From contig PJRA01000198.1 of NCBI GenBank assembly GCA_016987375.1, positions 169,827 through 197,483 of the forward strand: 27,657 nucleotides of DNA. Reading direction: 5' to 3'. This stretch comes from Brachionus koreanus. Lineage: Eukaryota > Rotifera > Eurotatoria > Ploima > Brachionidae. How positions within the stretch are numbered: position 1 is the first letter of the stretch; every line of letters begins with the position of its first letter. The notes beneath the pieces were generated by a model. It was not told the origin of the DNA, made no database searches, and saw nothing but the letters and a program-made list of their open reading frames with translations. Shown piece by piece: positions 9,707 to 18,354 of this stretch. The position numbers and the translations under genes are program-made.

Positions 9707-12450
9707 ATGAATACGTCAATGCAACCACCACCGGTTCAAGCCGAGTGCCACGATACATCTGAAAAAATAGAATTATACGAAAATTATGTATTTTTTTAAA
9801 ATTGTTTTTTATTTATTCTAGAATAATATAGAATTAAAGGGCATTTACATAAAACCAATAGCTAGATTGAACATAACAATTCAGTTGCCGCCAAACAAGA
9901 ACCCTGGTCAGACAATCTCATTTCCGGAAATAGTAGATAAGCTTAAACAGCTAATATTACCCGAGGAATTTATTTATTTGAGAGTTATCAAATCTTCCCT
10001 GGAATTCATTAGACTCGAAGGAGAAGTGGAAAATAAATCTTCGTTTAAAATTCTTTTATCGAAATTAGACAATGTGACAATAAAATTGAGCTCGTATATT
10101 GATGTGTTGAAAGTGAGAGCCGCCGAGGCCAAAATAGTCTACCCCAATCGGCACGATTGGGACTCGTTTTTCAAAGACTCAATGGTCAATAATGAAGAAT
10201 TGAAACCTGGCGAACGAGCTGACACAATTCATTTGACAGATTTACCATGCAAATGGTTCGCTGACAAAAAAAATTATTCACAAAACACAGATGTAATGCT
10301 TATCAAGCCAAACGAGCATATTTTGAGAGAAGTTTTTTCAATTTTTGGTGAAATACGGCTCATTGATGTGCCAATACTTAACAATTGTTTCACTCAATTG
10401 AGACGTCAGTCTGCCATTGAAGTGATAGCTTCTACTGGAATGCTCAATTTGCCCACTTTCGAGGCATATATTCAATACAAAGACTACATTGGATTTGTGA
10501 AAGCAATGGACACATTTCGCGGCATGAAACTCTTGTATATTGATGAGCAAAAAAATGCATTCACTGCAAATTTTAGAGTAACTTAAAATTGAAAATTTTT
10601 TTTTTCTCAAATTAAAAATTAAGAATGTTTTTATTAAAAGATAGATTTTGATCGAACTAAACATTTGAGTGATAGAGAAATAAAAAAGAGAGAAATTGAC
10701 AAGTTAAAGGCTATTGAGATTGAAAAAATTCGAAATGCAACAATTGAAAGAGAAAAGGAAAAGGAAAATAAACAGAAGGAATTTACCAGGTGGGTGAAAA
10801 TTTTTATTCAATGATTTTTTATTTTTATCATTTGAAAAAAAAAAATTAAAAATTGTTTATTTTTGGTGCTCTGAATTTTTTTCTCTGGTATGGGTCAGCA
10901 TTCGACAATGTCTCAGGCCAGTTTATCTCCAGAATCCTCCGTGGCCTTCCTGTTTGGAAGCTGTTTAGACTTTTTTTATCAGATTCACACATCCCTCCAA
11001 CATTCACTTCCGTACATCAGTGTTGCTTTTACTACAGAGTTGTACAATTTGAGTTTTGCTATAGCTGGCCGATTTCCATGCTGGTCAAAGTCTAGCAAAA
11101 GCACTCTTTGCTTTAGCAAGCCTTTTCTTAATGTCTCTTCCATAGCTGTTCCGATGATGCTTCCTAAGAATCTAAATTCGTTTTACACACAATGAATTTA
11201 ATACTACTGGAAAATATTAATTTGCATATCTATTTTATTTATTTATTTTAAATTATCTAAAAACTCCAAAAAAAAATTGAAATGTCCAAGTCGTTCTTGT
11301 GGAAATTAATTTTATATTTAAAAATAATTTAAGAAAATAATGCTAAATTAATTTATTGCTAATTTTTAAAATAAGAAATAGATGTCAAAAATATCTAATG
11401 ATTTTTAATGACTTAAATCCAAAGTAAATTTGGTATCGAAGACAAGCAAAATTCTCATCTAGGGATTATTCATGAAAACTTGTGGAATAGCTTTAACAAG
11501 AATTCTTTGAAAAATTCAAAAATCATAACAAATACACTGGCTAAATTAACAATAATTTTAGTAAAAATAAATGAATTTTAACAAGATTCTTTTACTAACC
11601 TATTTTTTTAAATATAAATATTTATATATTACGAAATTTAATAATTTAATTTTTTTATGCTTTTTCTCAAGAATCTTTGAAGCAAAAAAAATATTTTAGA
11701 AAAAATTTTTTTTGTAAATTTTTATTATGAAATTTAATAAAAACAAAAAACATTAGTTATAAGGCAATGTTGGACGATTCGATTGAAGATGACGACGACA
11801 AAAAGGCTGGAATGGATGAGAAGTCAAAAGAGCAGCGTAGACGTGAACGAGAAGAAGCACGTCGTCAGAAAAGATTGGCCAAAAAGCAGCATGAAGAAGA
11901 GAGGAAACTTGAGCAAAAAATTGCATTTGAAGAGAGAAAAATTTTGATCGCTCAACGCAAACTCGAGTCTATGCGACTTTTGGAGGAACTTTTCAATCGT
12001 GTCAAAGATAATGTCGAACAAGAAGAAAATGAAAAAAAACAAAAAGAAATTGAGCATGAACTTCAAAAACGACAAGCTGAAGAAGCTGATCTTGAAATGG
12101 CCAAAAAACTAAAAATGGAAATAGAAGAAGCTGAATTAAAGGAAAAAATAGCTAAGAATTTGGAAAAAAGAAAAGAAGATGATGAAGAAATCGAACATTT
12201 TGAGCTTAGAAAAGACACTGTTATTCAATCTGATAGCAAATCACCAAAGCAATCTTCTCAAGATGCTGTTGTTTTGCCTCCAAGAGCTGTATTGTTAAGC
12301 AATCCAAAAGTACAACCAATTCAAGTCAAGCCAACTTTGTATGATGATGAAATAAATCATAGTGAAAATAAATCAGATGGCGAAATAGACAATGTGATTG
12401 AATCACAGAACACTTCTGCTTCTACTAACACAGACAGTGCATCTAATTAA
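9707..12450 (+). CDS. AKAP17A: A-kinase anchoring / splicing-associated protein AKAP17A (XE7)
   Basis: The human homologue is a nuclear speckle protein that anchors PKA and influences splicing. Exons are 9707-9787, 9822-10577, 10641-10789 and 11757-12450; introns are 34, 63 and 967 nt, and the product is 559 aa. HDTSE near the N-terminus and the blocks FIRLEGEVENKS, VRAAEAKI, RHDWDSFFKDS, ADTIHLTDLPCKWFA and FRGMKLLY match XE7 closely. An RRM-like region spans about residues 160-280. It is followed by TKHLSDREIKKRE and a long charged coiled coil (about 285-470). The C-terminus is Ser/Asn-rich and lacks the RS-rich tail of the roughly 695-aa vertebrate protein. Intron 1 contains an in-frame stop, so it must be spliced. 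Intron 3 hosts antisense retrotransposon debris. Confidence 0.93.
10880..11180 (-). pseudogene. Non-LTR retrotransposon fragment in AKAP17A intron 3
   Basis: Antisense to AKAP17A, the minus strand reads EFRFLGSIIG, then (frameshifted) DIKKRLAKAKSAFARL, a stop, KLKLYNSVVKATLMYGSECW, then ESDKKSLNSFQTG and RRILEINWPE. This is the ORF2 segment just upstream of the one preserved at 481-841 in the craniofacial development protein 2-like endonuclease-reverse transcriptases. Frameshifts and stops make it non-functional. The boundaries are approximate and no target duplication was found. Confidence 0.85.
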
Positions 12451-12509
12451 CCTCAATAATACTTTTTATTTTAATTTTATTATTTGTTGTATATTTTTTA
12501 TTATTAAAT

Positions 12510-12515
12510 AATAAA
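12510..12515 (+). promoter_or_regulatory. Polyadenylation signal of AKAP17A
   Basis: AATAAA 60 nt after the AKAP17A stop codon and about 110 nt before the MRPL30 acceptor-like site. Confidence 0.45.
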
Positions 12516-12618
12516 AATTTTTATTAAATTCATACTGAAATAAAAATTAACATGTAATGAACAATTAACAATTAGCATTGTTAAAGATTAATTTATTAAA
12601 ATTAAATTTAAAAAAATA

Positions 12619-12628
12619 ATTTATCTAG
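12619..12628 (+). promoter_or_regulatory. Splice-acceptor-like site directly before MRPL30 ATG
   Basis: ATTTATCTAG abuts the ATG with no leader bases. A 5' UTR wholly supplied by a spliced leader would explain this. Confidence 0.5.
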
Positions 12629-13363
12629 ATGAATCGAGTAATAGCAAGTAGAGTGTATATTTTGCGGCCTTTATCAGCTCGATTATCATCATATCAGAGC
12701 TCAGATGATCGATCTCTAAAGCAAAAGCAATATCGTTTTCCAAAATTAACACAGCAAGTTTATGTACAGACCGAAGAGGTAGCCACATATGATGGATACA
12801 AGATAGTCGAGCCACTAATTGATCCTGAACAAGTCCCACATGAACTTCATTTAATAAAAAAGACAGGAAAGCTGATCGGTGAACCTTGGTGGGTCAAAGA
12901 TGCCATGAAAAAGCTGGGTTTTAAAACTTATATGACTAAAGAATGGGATGTGGTTTACAATATAAGACCAAATACACCTGAAGTTAATAAGTTATTATGG
13001 TATTGTAAGCATGTGGTCAAAATTTTACCCATCAAGTTTAAAAATGGTTATCCAAGCGAAAAAGACTTGGGCAATACAAAACTTAATTTGGAAACTGGTG
13101 AATTCGAGATTTTTAAACATTTGGATTTAGATGGAGCCAATGTCACCGAGGAACTTTGTCAATCCAGTTCGTTTCCGTTGACTAAACAAGACTTATTACA
13201 AGACATGCATAGAAAAAAACAATTAGGAAAATTAAATGATGAATATTTTCCCGCTGTCTATGACTATAAGTATGACCAAGATAAGCCTGGAGTTATAAAA
13301 CTTGAAGGTAGACCAAATACGAATATTATGGAAGACGATGTATCAGATGAACCAACTCAATAA
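12629..13363 (+). CDS. MRPL30: Mitochondrial ribosomal protein uL30m
   Basis: Structural component of the mitochondrial large ribosomal subunit. It is an intronless 244-aa frame starting at an ATG immediately after an acceptor-like AG. The N-terminus (MNRVIASRVYILRPLSARLS) is basic and lacks acidic residues, as expected of a mitochondrial targeting peptide. The L30 fold spans about residues 70-137, with HELHLIKKTGK, PWWVKDAMKKLGF and VNKLLWYCKHVVKILPIKF aligning to the human protein (LHIVTRIKS, PYWEKDIIKMLGL, VKHLIRIKPLKL). NTKLNLETGEFEI corresponds to human NTCLKSTGEL. It is longer than human (161 aa) through a C-terminal extension of the kind metazoan mitoribosomal proteins often have. It lies 178 nt after AKAP17A on the same strand. 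Confidence 0.85.
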   Translation: MNRVIASRVYILRPLSARLSSYQSSDDRSLKQKQYRFPKLTQQVYVQTEEVATYDGYKIVEPLIDPEQVPHELHLIKKTGKLIGEPWWVKDAMKKLGFKTYMTKEWDVVYNIRPNTPEVNKLLWYCKHVVKILPIKFKNGYPSEKDLGNTKLNLETGEFEIFKHLDLDGANVTEELCQSSSFPLTKQDLLQDMHRKKQLGKLNDEYFPAVYDYKYDQDKPGVIKLEGRPNTNIMEDDVSDEPTQ

Positions 13364-13364
13364 A
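13359..13364 (+). promoter_or_regulatory. Polyadenylation signal overlapping the MRPL30 stop
   Basis: AATAAA overlaps the TAA stop (13361-13363). If used, the 3' UTR would be only about 10-30 nt. Confidence 0.35.
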
Positions 13365-13848
13365 AAATTTTTTCTAAATTTAAATTAAATTTTTCAATTC
13401 AATTTTTTTTTGCTTGTTTTCTAAACTGTAAAGGTTTAAATTCCTCTACATATTTTAATTAAATGTTTAAAATTTTTATTTTTAATTTGAATATAAATAA
13501 GATTTATCAATTTTTTTGTTAAATGAAAAAAGTACATAAGTAAATGCAATTAATAAAAAAAATTTTTTATTTGATGATAAAAAAATTAATAAGTGTTTTC
13601 AATTTCCTTTTATTGAAGATAAATTAGAAGTAGTAGTTCCTTAGTCAAACTCTTATGTATGCTAATGATGAGAGTAAAAATTTATTAGCCCATTTATAAA
13701 TTCAATTAAGTTAAAAAATTTAGAAATAATTTAAAAAAGAAACATAATTTTTATTTTCAATTGTTAAAAAAAATTCACCTTTTTTTTCTAAGTGAAAAGT
13801 ATTTTTGCTTGAAAAAATTTTATTTTTAATTTTAGATATGCTGGTGAA
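13364..13848. other. AT-rich spacer MRPL30-ZDHHC16
   Basis: I find no ORF, RNA gene or repeat unit here. A possible short exon around 13650-13673 (ATG TAT GCT AAT GAT GAG before GTAAAA) does not join ZDHHC16 in a compatible phase. The spacer ends with a strong acceptor-like tract at 13822-13835. Confidence 0.55.
13822..13835 (+). promoter_or_regulatory. Splice-acceptor-like site 13 nt before ZDHHC16 start
   Basis: A T-rich tract ending TTTTAG precedes AT-ATG. That first ATG (13838) opens a four-codon ORF whose TGA overlaps the ATG of the main frame at 13849. Confidence 0.5.
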
Positions 13849-15096
13849 ATGAGACCAAAAACCAACAGCATTAAAAATCAAATTAGATTGATTTATTATA
13901 CATTTTTTTACAACGAAAACAATGATTCATTGACTTTGATCGAAACATTTCTATATCCGTTTGTTGACTACATAAGCAAATTTTTCAGAATAATCGGATG
14001 GGTAAGTAAATTCAATAAAAAATTTAGACTTATTTTTGTTCGTTTTAATCTAAAAAATAAATAGTTTCTAGTATGTTTAGTGATTTTACTCATTACAAAC
14101 ATGATTTATTTATACTTCAGTATAATTTTGCCACAAATTTACACAACTACATGGCCTAATTTTTTGATTCATTTTATAATTGGCAATTGGTTGGCAATCA
14201 ATACAGCTTTTCACTATTATAAGGGCTTGACGACAAATCCAGGTCAGCCTCCAAAGGTTAGATTAAAAAATCTAATTTATAATTGAATATTTTATTATAT
14301 TAAAAATTTTAAATTATAAATTTTAAAGAACAAAATTGACAATATAGCGTCAATGTGTAAAAAATGCATTAGTCCTAAACCAGCTAGAACTCATCATTGC
14401 AGCATTTGTGACAATTGTATACTAAAAATGGATCATCATTGTCCATGGTTCAACAACTGCATTGGCTTTTACAATCATAGATATTTTCTCATGTTCTGCA
14501 TTTTTATGACTTTAGACTGCATTTATTTAATTACATTTGGTTTCTATTATTATTGTGCTTATGTTTACCAAAATAATGAGCTAAACATAATTTCATTTGT
14601 AATTAATCTAGGCTCTATTCCTAGTCCTCATGGTCGAAGCATTTTTTTCACTCTAAATGCAATAGAATTTTTTCTATGTTTTGTTGCCATATTTGCTGTT
14701 GGTAAATAAAAAAAATTTATATGTAAATTTAAAAATTAGTTGTTTTTTTTTTAAGGTGGTCTGGCAGGTATAAATATTTTTGTAGTGTCGAATGGTGCAA
14801 CAAATATTGAATTGAGATCGATGAGAATACCATGTGTTCCAAGTACATATTCAGTAAGACCTAAAATGTGAGCTTGCAAAAATGTTAAATTAAATTTGCT
14901 ATTTATTTAGAATGCTCGAAATCCATATGACCTAGGCTTTCGTGCAAATTGGAAAATATTTCTCGGATTTGATGATTTTAAGTCTTTTTTTTTGAAAGTA
15001 ATTCTTCCATCGAGCCACAAGCCTTTGGGTGACGGTGTCGACTGGTCTGACTATTTCAAATATAATCAAAATGAACATGACATTTTCCTAGTTTAA
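13849..15096 (+). CDS. ZDHHC16: DHHC palmitoyltransferase, ZDHHC16-like
   Basis: Integral membrane S-acyltransferase that transfers palmitate to cysteines of target proteins; the vertebrate homologue acts at the ER/Golgi. Exons are 13849-14001, 14065-14256, 14329-14701, 14756-14853 and 14911-15096; introns are 54-72 nt, and the product is 333 aa (human 377). The cysteine-rich domain has CKKCISPKPARTHHCSIC and MDHHCPWFNNCIGFYNHRYF, with catalytic DHHC at residues 150-153. TNIE stands for the TTxE motif, and NPYDLGFRANWKIFLGF is the C-terminal PaCCT-like region. Hydrophobic segments before and after the domain fit four membrane spans. The match to ZDHHC16 (PKPARTHHCSIC, FHYYKGLTTNPGQPP, LPSSHKP) is specific. 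The start is the first Met in frame; an upstream exon encoding a longer N-terminus cannot be excluded. Confidence 0.92.
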
Positions 15097-15123
15097 TTTA
15101 TTTATTTTTATTTTATTTAAAAT

Positions 15124-15129
15124 AATAAA
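15124..15129 (+). promoter_or_regulatory. Polyadenylation signal of ZDHHC16
   Basis: AATAAA 27 nt after the ZDHHC16 stop. Confidence 0.5.
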
Positions 15130-15227
15130 TTTTTTTTTTAAATTTTAATTTTTCTTGCACTCAGATTTAATTATCTGAAATTTTAAATTAACAAAAAAAA
15201 AAAAAAATAGTTTTATCTAAGCACTTT

Positions 15228-15241
15228 ATTTTTATTGCTAG
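15228..15241 (+). promoter_or_regulatory. Splice-acceptor-like site 2 nt before POLR1E start
   Basis: A T-rich tract ending TTGCTAG is followed by AT and then ATG. The previous stop codon lies only 147 nt upstream of the ATG, which leaves little room for a separate promoter plus a 5'-UTR exon. Confidence 0.5.
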
Positions 15242-15243
15242 AT

Positions 15244-16473
15244 ATGAATGAAATAGTTCCGTTGATATATTTTTCCCATGCTGAATTAAAGCACCCGGAA
15301 GATATACAAGCAAAATTTGAAATCATAAATAGAGAAAACAAAATTTCCTCGTTGACCAAAACGAGTTCGCGCAAAAAGCTCAAATTGAATATTGAAGACA
15401 CAGACATGAATTACGAGGCAGTGGAAGAAGAATACAGTCCATTTATGATTGGCGTTTTGGACAAAGAGACACGTGATATCTCTGTATCGAACACTTCTTA
15501 TTTCATCATGAAACCAGAGTGCTATATTGGTAGTAGAAGTAAATCAGATAGCTTGGCTGTAAATCCAGAATCAACTTATTCGGAAAAATTGAACGCCTTG
15601 ACAGCAGCATTTGGAAGTTCGAAAAAGCGAAAAGCTATGCAAACTAAACTCAAAAATAAAATAGACACAGAAACTCTTGAATCGGCTGTTAATGCTGCTG
15701 TTGAAGAGTCTAAACAAAACATAAGTCTAAATCTGAGTAATGAAAACGAAGAAAGTGTGCAAGATCTCGAGCAATTTTCAATTTTGCCCATACCGAACAA
15801 GAATGCTAAGACACCTTTAGAAGTTTATGATTTGTATGAAATTCTTGGTGTCAGTCAAGCCGAATTCGACCGATTCACTATTGAACAATCATCTAAATTT
15901 GCTTCAGCAACAACTGAATTGATAAAAAGTTGGAGAGCAAAAAATGTCTATTCAGAATATGTATGTGAACATGCAGTGCTTATATCTGGCTCGAAAAGTA
16001 GTCATCAATATAAATTGCAAAAAGCCAAACAATTGGTCTTCATAAACTATTTGATTACACTTTACAAGCTGAAATCAGCTCAATTGAGAGCTAGAAATCC
16101 GTTCAATGCATCCGATGTACCTGAAATGGTAGCTAATCGTCTGCTAGAACAATACACTGTTTTATCTGCTTCGAACGCTCAAGCTAAAAACATTCGCTCA
16201 ATGCCTAGAAGACTAAAGGACAAGCTTATATGTCACATTCTCATTTTGGCTCTATACATTGACGATTTTCTAACTAGTTTGAATTTTTTTCAAAAAGATC
16301 TTAAATTGTCCATACAAAAAATTAGTGATTTTTATCAAGCTCTTGGCTGCTTTATCAAAAATTCTGTCACCACTGTAAACAATAAAAGAATAATAGACAA
16401 AAAGGCCGAACTTAAATTGCCTTTGAACAATGTCAATCGACTTGAAGGTAAAAAAAGAGCAAGAAAAACATAA
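15244..16473 (+). CDS. POLR1E: RNA polymerase I subunit PAF53/RPA49
   Basis: A49-type subunit of nucleolar RNA polymerase I. It pairs with A34.5-type PAF49/CD3EAP and helps initiation and elongation of rRNA transcription. It is a single exon of 409 aa, similar in length to human PAF53. The N-terminal dimerisation region is seen as IVPLIYFSHAELKHPEDIQAKFE and YSPFMIGVLDKETRDI. The linker block YSEKLNALTAAFGSSKKRKAM matches human TYREKMDMCIEAFGTTKQKRAL. The C-terminal tandem winged-helix region is represented by PEMVANRLLEQYTVL and RRLKDKLICHILILALYIDD, then FFQKDLKLSIQKISDFYQALG. It ends in a basic KKRARKT tail. The frame is open a few codons upstream, but the first ATG is at 15244, two bases after an acceptor-like AG. 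Confidence 0.92.
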   Translation: MNEIVPLIYFSHAELKHPEDIQAKFEIINRENKISSLTKTSSRKKLKLNIEDTDMNYEAVEEEYSPFMIGVLDKETRDISVSNTSYFIMKPECYIGSRSKSDSLAVNPESTYSEKLNALTAAFGSSKKRKAMQTKLKNKIDTETLESAVNAAVEESKQNISLNLSNENEESVQDLEQFSILPIPNKNAKTPLEVYDLYEILGVSQAEFDRFTIEQSSKFASATTELIKSWRAKNVYSEYVCEHAVLISGSKSSHQYKLQKAKQLVFINYLITLYKLKSAQLRARNPFNASDVPEMVANRLLEQYTVLSASNAQAKNIRSMPRRLKDKLICHILILALYIDDFLTSLNFFQKDLKLSIQKISDFYQALGCFIKNSVTTVNNKRIIDKKAELKLPLNNVNRLEGKKRARKT

Positions 16474-16487
16474 AAATACTTTTGTCA

Positions 16488-16493
16488 AATAAA
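16488..16493 (+). promoter_or_regulatory. Polyadenylation signal of POLR1E
   Basis: AATAAA 14 nt after the POLR1E stop. Confidence 0.5.
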
Positions 16494-16764
16494 AATATTT
16501 AAAGAGAAAAAATTTTTTTATTTAAAAAAGGAAAAAATTTTATAAGAATTTAGCATTGTTTTTTTTCTTAGGCAATTAGTGATGATAGTAAAAATAACTT
16601 ATGTAAAAGAGGCTTGCGAAGATGTCTTCAGAGAAGCTATCTATGGCAACCAGAAGCATAGAAATACATTTACATGTACAAGGAATACCGCTAGTTTGAT
16701 ATAAGACAATAAGTACAAAAAATTTTAAGACACTATATAATAAAGTAATATCAAAAGCTCTATA

Positions 16765-16794
16765 ACGGGTGAGGCATAAGTAAATAGACAAAAG
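16765..16794 (+). repeat. Left terminal inverted repeat of the Tc1/mariner element
   Basis: Starts ACGGGTGAGGCATAAGTAAA next to a TA target site and pairs with 17326-17355. Confidence 0.9.
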
Positions 16795-16851
16795 TTAAGC
16801 TTACTTTCCCGATTAGGAAAATGATCAGATGATCTTAAACGCCTAAATATA

Positions 16852-17313
16852 GTGTCGTACAGTTTGAAAAAGCAAAGCGAAGAGAAGTTTCCAAAGAAGG
16901 TGTTGGTTTGGATAGCCATATCCAATCGAGGAATGTCAAAGCCACTTTTTCGACCATCAAAGTCGGTTGCCATCAATTCCGATATCTATATCAACGAATG
17001 CTTGAATAAACGACTTCTTCCATTTATACATAAGTATCATCGAGACTTTGACTATGTTTTTTGGCCTGACTTAGCATCTGCTCACTATTCAAGGGACTGC
17101 ATTACATGGATGGACGAAAACGTAAATTATGTGGCCAAAGACATCGACCCACCAAATGTTCCTCAAGCACGTCCAATTGAAAATTTTTGGGGTTGTTTAA
17201 GTCAGAAAGTATACGAGGGAGGTTGGCAAGCCTCAACTGAGCAGCAGCTGATTAGCCGAATTGAGTTGAAGGAATTCGACTTAAATTTTGTGAAATCGCT
17301 AACCATAACTTAA
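16852..17313 (+). pseudogene. Transposase C-terminal fragment (DD36E-type)
   Basis: The codon at 16852 is GTG and the frame continues upstream to a stop near 16822, so there is no genuine start. The fragment holds the D...(36)...E half of the catalytic core and the typical WGCLSQKVYEGGW tail. It is a relic of a transposase of roughly 340 residues, not a host gene. Confidence 0.88.
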
Positions 17314-17325
17314 TATCACTTTTAA

Positions 17326-17355
17326 TTTTTGTCCATTTACTTATGCCTCACCCGT
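17326..17355 (-). repeat. Right terminal inverted repeat of the Tc1/mariner element
   Basis: Reverse complement of the left end with one clear substitution (TAAATGGAC against TAAATAGAC); followed by TA at 17356-17357. Confidence 0.9.
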
Positions 17356-18354
17356 TAATAATTTAGTGGACGATAAAAGCCTTTTAACACTACGCCTAAA
17401 AATATCCTTTTGGTTTAATTGATTGAATGTTGAAAATTCTATCTGTTTGTTCATCATTAATAGCTCTTATTTAACTTAATTTAAAAATAAATTTGAAAAT
17501 TAAAATTTGTTTAAAACAACTATCAAAAATAAATGTTGATTTTTGAGTCCAAATAAAAATTGAGCAAAAATTATCCCTTTTTTGATAAATTAAAAATAAA
17601 GTTAAGAGAAAATTTTAAAAAAAATACTGAACCTAGTACATGATCTTTTACCTAAAATAAAATTTTACATTTTTTTTTAATTTAAATCATAAAATTGATG
17701 TTTTATTTTTTGTTATTTTTTTAAAATGATAAAAACTATATTAGGTAAACAATTTGCAACAAAATATGTTACTCTATGTTGTAGCATTTTTTATTTATTT
17801 TATTTTAAAATAAGCAATTACTATTCAGTACTATTCATTAATGACCTGTCGAAGAGTTGAAAAATTTTTAAGAATTACATTTAAGCTTGCATTTAAAATG
17901 TAAATAAGTAGATTAGATGTTTGTTTGCAATTTTTTATGATTTTTTTATCATTTAAAGTTTGCTTTGTGTCTGCAAAAATTCTGCAAATCTGAAAAATAG
18001 TATATGTATTAGCAAATGATTAGAATTAAATTGTAGAGTTTTTACATAGGCTGAATTTGAGTGGTTTCAAAATTCACAAATTATTTTTTTTTGAATGAGT
18101 TTTATTTAATTACAGAATTCTAAAAATTGTGTAATTAATTTAAATGTAATTTTGTTTCTTAAAAAAAACATAACAAGTAGCTTAATTTTTTAAAGTTTAA
18201 ATAATTTTGAACCAAAAAAAAACTATTTATTTTTGAGGAAATTTAAATTTAAAAAACGTTTTCGGTCTTAAATAACAATAGAACAGCTGCTAATTTAAAA
18301 CAATTTTACTTGAATTTTGATTAAAAATTTCTAATATAAAAAAAAATTAATTAA

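Larger units (their letters stand above)
16765..17355 (+). mobile_element. Internally deleted Tc1/mariner-type transposon with intact ends
   Basis: The ends are inverted repeats of about 30 bp starting ACGGGTGAGGCATAAGTAAA, with one mismatch in the first 28. They are flanked by TA dinucleotides (16763-16764 and 17356-17357), the Tc1/mariner target. The 591-bp element keeps the transposase C-terminus in one frame (codons from about 16825 to the stop at 17313): KKVLVWIAISNRG, YVFWPDLASAHYSRDC and PPNVPQARPIENFWG. The second and third catalytic residues (PDLA, IEN) are present with 36 residues between them. The N-terminal DNA-binding region and first catalytic Asp are missing, so it cannot move by itself but has both ends needed to be mobilised. 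Confidence 0.92.
16474..18354. other. Convergent intergenic region with a DNA transposon
   Basis: Lies between POLR1E (plus) and the EGF-protein gene (minus). It contains a polyadenylation signal at 16488-16493, an unassigned 40-codon ORF at 16582-16704 that reads like protein but matches nothing I know, the Tc1/mariner element at 16765-17355, and about 1 kb of AT-rich DNA (17358-18354) in which I see nothing. Confidence 0.55.

Noticed and set aside
10853..11195. Two overlapping plus-strand frames in AKAP17A intron 3
   Set aside because: Antisense shadows of the retrotransposon debris on the minus strand.
13650..13673. Possible first coding exon of ZDHHC16
   Set aside because: Its donor would leave a phase that does not continue into the exon at 13836 in the DHHC frame.
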